Part shown: in pieces, positions 1-7,060 of the stretch
Layout: each line of letters begins with the position of its first letter
How positions within the stretch are numbered: position 1 is the stretch's first letter
Source of the DNA: Symbiodinium natans
Taxonomy: Eukaryota > Sar > Dinophyceae > Suessiales > Symbiodiniaceae
Direction of reading: 5' to 3'
DNA: 18,197 nucleotides
NCBI GenBank assembly: GCA_905221605.1
Contig: CAJNDS010001456.1
Location: forward strand, 1-18,197
Program-made: the position numbers and the translations under genes
The notes under the pieces: model-generated
What the model saw: only the letters and a program-made list of their open reading frames with translations
Told to the model about the DNA's origin: nothing
The model's database searches: none

Positions 1-545
1 CTTTATAGTTTAGCGCCTAAACTATAAACGTCTATAATTTAGGAGCCAACCTTTATAGTTTAGCGGCTAAACTATAAACGTCTATAGTTTAGGAGTCAAG
101 CTTTATAGTTTAGCGCCGAAACTATAGACGTTTATAGTTTAGACTCTGTAGTTTGGGGCAAAAATCAGAAATTGGAGGCAGCATTTCCGGCATCGATTTC
201 TGTACTAAAAATCGCACTTTTAAGCTGGGTCCAGGCCAATCCTGGGGCACCCCCCACGGATGTTCCTAAACTATAAACGTTTATAGTTTAGGAGCCAACC
301 TTTATAGTTTAGCGGCTAAACTATAAACGTTTATAGTTTAGGGGTCAAGCTTTATAGTTTAGCGCCGAAACTATGAACGTTTATAGTTTAGGCTCTAGAG
401 TTTGGGGCTCTATAGTTTAGGGCGAAATCCAGAAATTGGAGGCAGCATTTCCCGCATCGATTTGTGTACTAAAAAATCGCATTTTCAAGCTCGGTCCAGG
501 CCAATCCTGGGGGACCCCCCACGGATGGTCCTAAACTATAAACGC
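1..545. repeat. 267-bp-type satellite, left block
   Basis: Two copies of a unit of about 263-267 bp, with the AGAAATTGGAGGCAGCATTT core beginning near 166 and near 430. Each copy joins this unique core to several palindromic arms of the TATAGTTTAG / CTAAACTATA type. Near its end the core holds a GGTCCAGG...CCTGGGGGACC stem. The same unit recurs at 4331-5500 in the same orientation. Short translatable stretches across it start with non-ATG codons and only reflect the repeat. Confidence 0.9.
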
Positions 546-1250
546 TTCTATAGTTTAGGAGCCAACCTTTATAGTTTAGCGCCTAAACTATAAACGTCTA
601 TAGTTTAGGAGCCACTCTTTATAATTTAGTGCCTAAACTATAAACGTCTATAGTTTAGGAGCCCCTCTTTATAGTTTAGCGCCTAAACTATAAACGTTTA
701 CAGTTTCGGAGCCCCTCTTTATAGTTTAGCGCCTAAACTATAAACGTCTATAGTTTAGGAGCCCCCCTTTATAGTTTAGCGCCTAAACTATAAACGTTTA
801 CAGTTTAGGAGCCCCTCTTTATAGTTCAGCGCCTAAACTATAAACGTTTACAGTTTAGGAGCCCCTCTTTATAGTTTAGCGCCTAAACTATAAACGTCTA
901 TAGTTTCGGAGCCACTCTTTATAGTTTAGCGCCTAGACTATAAGCGTTTACAGTTTAGGAGCCCCTCTTTATAGTTTAGCGCCTAAACTATAAACGTTTA
1001 CAGTTTCGGAGCCCCCCTTTATAGTTTAGCGCCTAAACTATAGATGTCTATAGTTTAAGAGCCACTCTTTATAGTTTAGCGCCTAAACTAGTAAGGTCCA
1101 TAGGTCAGGAGCCAACCTGTATAGTTCAGCGCCTCAACTATAAAAGTCTATAGTTTAGGAGCCAAGCTTGATAGTTTAGCGCCTAAACTATAAACGTCTA
1201 TAGTTTAGGAGCCGCTCTTATAGTTTAACGCCAACACTACAAACGTCTAC
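545..1250. repeat. 50-bp palindromic satellite, left array
   Basis: About 14 tandem units with a very regular 50-bp period (the GCGCC centre falls near 578, 628, 678, 728, 778 and so on). Each unit carries a 12-bp inverted repeat, TTTATAGTTTAG and CTAAACTATAAA, around a 3-nt CGC spacer. The right arm also pairs with the left arm of the next unit across AACGTT or AACGTC, so every arm belongs to two overlapping palindromes. Units degrade after about 1085. Confidence 0.93.
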
Positions 1251-2580
1251 AGTTTATAGGGGTCGCTTTCTATAGTTTGGCATAAACGGTACCCCCGCGG
1301 GCCTAAACTGCGAACGGTACCCCCACGCGGATTTTCGGACATTGGCTAAACTATAAACGTCGAACATTTGGGGCCACTTTCTACAGTTGGGCACCTAAAC
1401 TGTAAACGGTACCCCGCACGCGGATTTTCGGACTTTGGTTAAACTATAAGCGTCTATAGTTCAGGGGCCGCTTTCTTTAGTGTGGCACCTAAACCGTGAA
1501 TGGTACCCCCACACGGATTCTCGGACTTTTGCTAAACTATAAACGTTTATTGTTTTAGGGGTCACTTTCTATAGCTTGACACCTGACTGTAAACGTGCAA
1601 AACGGTACCCCCTACGCGGATTTTCGGATTTTGGCTACACTGTAAGCGTCTATAGTTTAGGGGCCACTTTCTATAGTTTGGCACCTGAACTGTAAACGGT
1701 ACCCTCAGGCGGATTTTCGGATGTTGGCCTAGACTGTAAACGGTACCCCCACGCGGATGTTCGGCCTTTGGCTGAACTATAAACGTCGACAGTTTTTGGG
1801 GCCACCTTCTACAGTTTGGCACCTAAACTGTAAACGGTACCCCCACGCGGAACTATAAACGTCTTTAGTTTAGGGGCCACTTTCTATAGTTTGGCACCTA
1901 AACTGCAAGCGGTGCCCCCACGCGGATTTTCGGACTTTGGCTAAGCTATAAACACCTATAGTTTTAGGGGTCACTTTCTATAGTTTGGCACCTGAACTGT
2001 AAATTGTAACCTCACGTGGATTTTCGGACTTTTGCGAACCTATAAACGTCTATAGTTTAGGGGCACTTTCAAACTGTGAGCGGTACCACCGCGCGGATTT
2101 TCGGACTTTGGCTAAACTATAAACGTTTATAGCTTAGGGGCGACTTTCTATTGTTCGGCACTTACACTATAAATGGTACCCCCGCGCGGATTTTCGACTG
2201 TGGCTACACTATAAACGTTGAAAGTTTGGGGCACTTTCTATAGTTTGGCACCTAAACTGTAAACGTTACCCCCACACGGGTTTTCGGACTTTGGCTAAAC
2301 TATAAACGTCTATAGTTCAGGGGCCACTTTCTATAGTTCGGCACCTAAACTATATATGGTACCCCCACGCGGATTTTCGGACTTTGGCTAAACTATAAAC
2401 GTCGAAAGTTTGGGGCCACTTTCTACAGTTTGGCACCTAAACTGCAAACGCTACCCCCACGCGGATTTTCGGACTTTGTTTAAACTATAAGCGTCTATAA
2501 TTTAGGGGCCACTTTCTATAGTTTGGCACTTGAACTGTAAACGGTACCCCACGCGGATTTTCGGACTTTGGCTAAGCCAT
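1250..2580. repeat. ~90-100-bp satellite sharing palindrome arms
   Basis: Roughly 14 diverged tandem units. Each contains GGTACCCCCACGCGG, then ATTTTCGGACTTTGGC, then the CTAAACTATAAACGTC...TATAGTTTAG palindrome, then GGGGCCACTTTC and a second arm pair (ATAGTTTGGCACC...CTAAACTGTAAACG). Spacing between GGTACC sites is about 87-101 bp (for example 2176, 2263, 2357, 2451, 2544). It shares arms with the 50-bp and 267-bp families but has its own spacers. Confidence 0.88.
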
Positions 2581-2775
2581 GCTAAGTCATAAACAAGGTG
2601 GAGGCAACGCGCAAGGAAGGTGGAAGCAAGTGGAAACAAGGTGGAAGCAAGGTGGCAGCAAGATGGAAGCAAGGTTGAAGAACGGTAGAAGCAAGGTGGA
2701 AGCAAGGTGGAAGCAAAGTGCAAGCAACGTGGAAGCGAGCTGGAAGCAAGGTGGAAGCAGGGTGGAATCACTAGC
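2580..2775. repeat. 11-bp minisatellite (GGTGGAAGCAA)
   Basis: About 16 imperfect copies of GGTGGAAGCAA with point changes. The strand is strongly purine-biased. Because 11 is not a multiple of three, the array translates into a 33-bp-period peptide in every frame. That explains the open frames on both strands here, which I do not regard as genes. Confidence 0.88.
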
Positions 2776-2779
2776 TACG

Positions 2780-3620
2780 GTCAGCCGCCGCCGATGTTTT
2801 TCCCCCCGGGCGCAAAACCTCCAATCAATAAACGGTTTTCCCCCGGGACGCAAAACCTCCGGTCTTTCCATGCTCGCAAAACCTCCAATCGACACAGAAA
2901 TGCTTCACGGATCTACAGGAGGCGTAAAGCCTCCAATCAATTCAAAGATGGCTTTCCCTCGGGCGCAAAACCTCCAATCAATGCAACGGTCTTTCCCCCG
3001 GGCGCAAAACCTCCGGTGGGCCCAAATGGCTTCGCGATTCATATGTTGATAGAGCACGAGAACGGTGCTCAAAAGCTACATCCAACCAGTGATGTCTTTC
3101 CCCCGACAGCACCTCGGATCTGTATCCTGATATAGCACAAGTACCGGGCTTAATACCTGCCTTTGGTGTCGTGCCAGGACGGTGCTTAAACGCTGCCTTT
3201 CCCCCGCCGATGTTTTTCTCCCGGGCGCAAAACCTCCAATCAACGCAACGGTCTTTCCCCCGGGCATGAAACCTCCCTGCTGGCAAAACCTCCGGTCGAC
3301 CCAAAAAAAAAGCATCGCGGATTTACATGCTGATAGAGCACAAGTACGGTGCTCAAGAGCTACGTCTAACAAGCGACGTCCTCCTCTGACAGCAGAACCT
3401 CCAATCAACTCGCGGTCGACCCACCTGTGGATTGATATAGTACAAGTGCCGGGCTCGAAAGCTACGGTCAACCACCGATGTCTTCCCCCGGGCAGAAACC
3501 TCCGTTCGACCCAAACATGCTCTTCGGTTTTCTTTGTGATCTGAGCACCATGCTTAAAGCTACGGTCAACCATCGGTCTCTTTCCCCCGGGCGCAAAACC
3601 TCCGGTTGACCCCCCTGCAA
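2780..3620. repeat. Degenerate CCCCCGGGCGCAAAACCTCC array
   Basis: Repeated but irregular blocks: TTTCCCCCGGGCGCAAAACC, then TCCAATCAACGCAACGG, alternating with a longer block that contains GATAGAGCACAAGTACGGTGCTC and AGCTACGGTCAACCA (near 3047, 3129, 3332, 3434, 3542). The spacing varies, so this is an old, rearranged tandem array. Open frames across it on both strands are repeat-driven and lack any recognisable domain. Confidence 0.8.
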
Positions 3621-3951
3621 GACTAGCAGGCTGCAAGAGGACTAAGATCGCGGTGGAACAAACAAGCAACTTTGACTAGGGTGTAATACACCCCGACAAG
3701 AACGCATACAAGAAGGTGAGTGAGAAAAAACAAGAGAGTTTCCTAAACATGAGTTTAGGAAACTAAACCCTAAAAGGCGGAGCTGGCTAAGGGTGGGAGC
3801 CGCACTTGACGGCGCGGGAGGGAAACGCGTGAAATGATGTGGCCGAAGCAAGGCCCCATTCTCGGTGGCCTTGAGCGTGCTCCGGAACCGAAACAAATTT
3901 CAAGTTTGTTCGCCCGTCCGGCCATGTCATATCCTTCTCCAGCTTCGGCGC
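3620..3951. other. Non-repetitive spacer before telomere block
   Basis: No gene or tandem repeat is seen here apart from one 26-bp inverted repeat (listed separately) and a single telomere-like ACTAAACCCTAAAA at 3761-3774. The sequence changes abruptly to perfect CCCTAAA repeats at about 3952. Confidence 0.6.
3738..3763. repeat. Inverted repeat with telomere-like arms
   Basis: Arms GTTTCCTAAAC (3738-3748) and GTTTAGGAAAC (3753-3763) are perfectly complementary around the 4-nt spacer ATGA. The arms contain CCTAAAC / GTTTAGG, the telomere-repeat seed, and the element lies about 190 bp from the telomeric block. Confidence 0.85.
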
Positions 3952-4119
3952 AAACCCTAAACCCTAAACCCTAAACCCTAAACCCTAAACCCTAAACCCT
4001 AAACCCTAAACCCTAAACCCCAAACCCCCCTAAACCCTAAACCCCAAACCCCAAACCCTAAACCCTAAACCCTAAACCCTAAACCCTAAACCCTAAACCC
4101 TAAACCCTAAACCCTAAAC
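3952..4119 (+). repeat. Interstitial telomeric repeat (CCCTAAA)n
   Basis: About 24 units of CCCTAAA, perfect except for a short stretch at roughly 4018-4055 with CCCCAAA variants and one CCCCCCTAAA. TTTAGGG is the telomere repeat of plants and several algae, and is also reported from dinoflagellates. The block is internal to the window, with satellite DNA on both sides. The C-rich strand reads left to right, the orientation expected of a left chromosome end. Confidence 0.97.
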
Positions 4120-4127
4120 TCAGGCGT

Positions 4128-4163
4128 GGCTGGTGGGGGAGCTTCGCTCCTTTCCCACCAGCC
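4128..4163. repeat. Strong two-step hairpin beside telomere block
   Basis: Outer arms GGCTGGTGGG (4128-4137) and CCCACCAGCC (4154-4163) are perfect. Inside them GGAGC (4138-4142) pairs with GCTCC (4146-4150) around a TTC loop, leaving a 3-nt TTT bulge. It begins 9 bases after the last telomere unit. Confidence 0.85.
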
Positions 4164-4330
4164 GAGCCGCCCAAAGCAAGTGGCTGCATGGGCATCGCAC
4201 ATACAATATGCTTATACAGCAGTTCAACTGTCTTACCAGAGAGCGTGCCGTGCCACCGCTAGGCAGTGGAGCGGTGTCAGTACTGACAATATATTATATA
4301 TATACCCCAAAACCTGCCCGAAATCACGGT
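4164..4330. other. Short unique spacer
   Basis: A unique stretch between the telomere-associated hairpin and the second satellite block. It ends in a short AT alternation (ATATATTATATATATA, about 4289-4304). No gene is supported. Confidence 0.5.
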
Positions 4331-5500
4331 TAAACTATAAAGATTTCTATAGTTTTGCGTCTAAACTATAAACGTTTATAGTTTAGGCTCTATAGTTTTG
4401 GCTCTAAACTATAGACGTTTATTGTTTAGCGTCTATAGTTTAGGGCTTTATAGTTTAGGCTTTATAGTTTAGCGGCTAAACTATAAACGTCTATAGTTTA
4501 GGAGTCAGGCTTTATAGTTTAGCGCCGAAACCAAAGACGTTTATAGTTTAGGCTCCACAGTTTGGGGCTCTATAGTTTAGGGCAAAATCCAGAAATTGGA
4601 GGCAGCATTTCCGGCATCGATTTCTGTACTAAAAAAATCGCATTTTGAAGCTCGGTCCAGGCCAATCCTGGGGGACCCCCCACGGATGGTCCTAAACTAT
4701 AAACGCTTCAAAAGTTTAGGAGCCAACCTTTATAGTTTAGCGGCTAAACTATAAACGTTTATAGTTTAGGGGTCAAGCTTTATAGTTTAGCGCCGAAACT
4801 ATAAACGTTTATAGTTTAGGCTCTAGAGTTTGGGGCTCTATAGTTTAGGGCCAAATCCAGAAATTGGAGGCAGCATTTCCGGCATCGATTTCTGTACTAA
4901 AAAATCGCATTTTGAAGCTCGGTCCAGGCCAATCCTGGGGGACCCCCCACGGATGGTCCTAAACTATAAACGGTTCTATAGTTTAGGAGCCAACCTTTAT
5001 AGTTTAGCGCCTAAACTATAAACGTTTATAGTTTAGGGGTCAGGCTTTATAGTTTAGCGCCGAAACTATAAACGTCTATAGTTTAGGCTCTAGAGTTTGG
5101 GGCTCTATAGTTTAGGGCAAATTCCAGAAATTGGAGGCAGCATTTCCGGCATCGATTTCTGTACTAAAAAATCGCATTTTGAAGCTCGGTCCAGGCCAAT
5201 CCTGGGGGACCCCCCACGGATGGTCCTAAACTATAAACGCTTCTATAGTTTAGGAGCAAACCTTTATAGTTTAGCGGCTAAACTATAAACGTTTATAGTT
5301 TAGGGGTCAAGCTTTATAGTTTAGCGCCGAAACTATAAACGTTTATAGTTTAGGCTCTAGAGTTTGGGGCTCTAGAGTTTAGGGCAAAATCCAGAAATTG
5401 GAGGCAGCATTTCCGGCATCGATTTCTGTACTAAAAAATCGCATTTTGAAGCTCGGTCCAGGCCAATCCTGGGGGACCCCCCCACGGCTGGTCCTAAACT
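4331..5500. repeat. 267-bp-type satellite, right block
   Basis: Four tandem copies with the CCAGAAATTGG core starting at about 4589, 4857, 5124 and 5391 (periods 268, 267, 267), then a truncated fifth core near 5711. Copies are nearly identical, far more so than the ~90-100-bp array, so this block looks recently amplified or homogenised. It has the same orientation as the block at 1-545. Confidence 0.93.
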
Positions 5501-6020
5501 ATAAACGTTTCTATAGTTTGGGAGCCAACCTTTCTAGTTTAGCGGCTAAACAATAAACGTCTATAGTTTAGGAGTCAGGCTTTATAGTTTAGCGCCGAAA
5601 CTATAAACGTCTATAGTTTAAGAGCCCCTCTTTATAGTTTAGCGCCTAAGCTATAAACGTCTATAGTTTCGGAGCCATTCTTTATAGTTTAGCGCCTAAA
5701 CTATAAACGTTGAAGGCAGCATTTCCGGCATCGATTTCTGTACTAAAAAATCGCATTTTGAAGCTCGGTCCAGGCCAATCCTGGGGGACCCCCCACGGCT
5801 GGTCCTAAACTATAAACGTTTCTATAGTTTGGGAGCCAACCTTTCTAGTTTAGCGGCTAAACAATAAACGTCTATAGTTTAGGAGTCAGGCTTTATAGTT
5901 TAGCGCCGAAACTATAAACGTCTATAGGTTAAGAGCCCCTCTTTATAGTTTAGCGCCTAAACTATAAACGTCTATAGTTTCGGAGCCATTCTTTATAGTT
6001 TAGCGCCTAAACTATAAACG
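5486..6020. repeat. 311-bp higher-order duplication
   Basis: The segment beginning GGCTGGTCCTAAACTATAAACG at 5486 is repeated at 5797. The copies share diagnostic variants: CTTTCTAGTTTAG, AAACAATAAACG, GTTTAAGAGCCCC (one base differs in copy two) and GTTTCGGAGCCATTC. The period of about 311 bp spans several 50-bp units plus the truncated 267-type core, so it is a higher-order repeat. Confidence 0.75.
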
Positions 6021-6470
6021 TTTACAGTTTAGGAGCCCCTCTTTATAGTTTAGCGCCGAAACTATAAACGTCTATAGTTTCGGATCCCCTCTTTATAGTT
6101 TAGCGCCTAAACTATAAACGTCTTTAGTTTCGGAGCCATTCTTTATAGTTTAGCGCCTAAACTATAAACGTTTACAGTTCAGGAGCACCTCTTTATAGTT
6201 TAGCGCCTGAACTATAAACGTCTATAGATTAGGAGCCACTCTTTATAGTTTAGCGCCTAAACTATAAACGTCTATAGTTTAGAAGCCCCTCTTTATAGTT
6301 TAGCGCCTAAACTATAAACGTTCACTGTATAGGAGCCCCTCTTTACAGTTTAGCGCCTAAACTATAAACGTCTATAGTTTAGGAGCCACTCTTTATAGAT
6401 TAGCGCCCAAACTATAAACGTCTATAGTTTAGGAGCCACTCTTTATAGATTAGCGCCTGAACTATAAACG
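5500..6470. repeat. 50-bp palindromic satellite, right array
   Basis: About 17 units of the same 50-bp repeat as at 545-1250, with the TTTATAGTTTAG / CTAAACTATAAA arms around CGC and AACGTC/AACGTT centres. A truncated 267-bp core (about 5708-5796) interrupts the array. The array stops abruptly at about 6470, where a different minisatellite begins. Confidence 0.92.
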
Positions 6471-6471
6471 T

Positions 6472-6648
6472 CATTTCCTTGCTGCCATTTCCTTGCTGCC
6501 ATCCTGCTGTGAGCATTTCCTGGCTGCCATCCTGCTGTGAGCCTTTCCTGTGAGCATTTCCTTGCTATAGTGCTGCTGTGAGCATTTTCTTGTTGTTATT
6601 TTGCTGTGAGCACATTTCCTTGCTGTCATCTTGCTGTGAGCATTTCGT
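6472..6648. repeat. ~28-30-bp minisatellite (TTTCCTTGCTGCC...TGTGAG)
   Basis: Imperfect tandem copies built from GCATTTCCTTGCTGCCAT and CCTGCTGTGA. Unit length varies and the last copies are diverged. It abuts the palindromic satellite and separates the repeat half from the gene-bearing half. Minus-strand frames rich in Ser, Lys and Arg are products of the repeat. Confidence 0.85.
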
Positions 6649-6750
6649 GACGACCGTGCCGACGAGGACGACCACATGGCCCCCCGACCTCAGCGAGTGT
6701 GCGGCACATGCTCGCGGGCCTCTGTTCTCCGACTTTGTACGATTATACTT

Positions 6751-6786
6751 TATACGTATATATATATATATATATGTATACATATA
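6751..6786. repeat. Alternating TA tract
   Basis: An almost pure TATATA run bracketed by TATACG and GTATACATATAG. It is a low-complexity microsatellite. I do not call it a promoter, because dinoflagellate promoters generally lack a canonical TATA box and the nearest gene ends, rather than begins, on this side. Confidence 0.85.
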
Positions 6787-6962
6787 GACTTTAACGTACT
6801 TGCATTCCAAAAGTGAGATATTGCAATTAAAGCGTTTGGTTGGACCGAAAGAGGCTGCAGTTCTTGTAAAACGTTTTGGCGCATCTCCTTCATTCTCGAC
6901 CTTCAGGGATAATCTGCGTACGTGGCTCTGACTGAACCAAGACTGGCAACGAGGTGCGACGC

Positions 6963-6984
6963 CATGAAAGCGAGGCTTTTCATG
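6963..6984. repeat. Hairpin CATGAAA...TTTCATG
   Basis: Perfect 7-bp arms CATGAAA and TTTCATG with an inner GC-GAG-GC step. It lies 27 bp beyond the GC-rich hairpin on the 3' side of the helicase gene. It could be the subterminal hairpin of the transposon, but no CTRR end follows it clearly. Confidence 0.6.
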
Positions 6985-7011
6985 CCTGCAGATGGTTTCT
7001 CGCTGGGCATC

Positions 7012-7035
7012 TGCGGGGGCGAGGCCCGCTCCGCA
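7012..7035 (-). repeat. GC-rich hairpin, copy A
   Basis: On the plus strand TGCGG pairs with CCGCA, and inside this GGGC pairs with GCCC around a GAG loop, with a 3-nt bulge on one side. It lies 26 bp downstream of the helicase stop codon on the minus strand. It matches copies at 12960, 14634 and 17967. Flanking bases on the coding strand (GCTTTCACAAT upstream, ATGCCCAG downstream) are partly shared with the other copies. Confidence 0.85.
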
Positions 7036-7060
7036 TAGAGATAAGATTGTGAAAGCTGCC

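Larger units (their letters stand above)
6787..7060. other. 3' flank of the transposase gene
   Basis: A non-coding stretch downstream (minus strand) of the helicase stop codon. It contains two hairpins, 6963-6984 and 7012-7035, described separately. No gene is seen. Confidence 0.55.

Noticed and set aside
545-1250. CRISPR-like array (regular 50-bp repeats)
   Set aside because: Tandem units have no unique spacers. The variable positions are point mutations, and the context is eukaryotic.
2579-3669. Long overlapping frames on both strands (up to 197 codons) over the minisatellite and degenerate array
   Set aside because: Low-complexity translations of tandem repeats, open in several frames at once and without a domain.
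4388-4410. GTTTTGGCTCT resembling part of the dinoflagellate spliced leader
   Set aside because: Only the TTTTGGCTC core matches, and it is part of the local satellite unit, with no further leader sequence.
402-5288. A 63-residue open frame repeated at 402-593, 4830-5021 and 5097-5288
   Set aside because: It begins with TTG rather than ATG, lies wholly inside the 267-bp satellite and translates the palindrome arms. Its conservation follows from the young age of the repeat copies.
6751-6786. TATA-rich tract as a promoter
   Set aside because: It is a simple alternating repeat on the 3' side of the nearest gene. No gene starts within a plausible distance on either strand.
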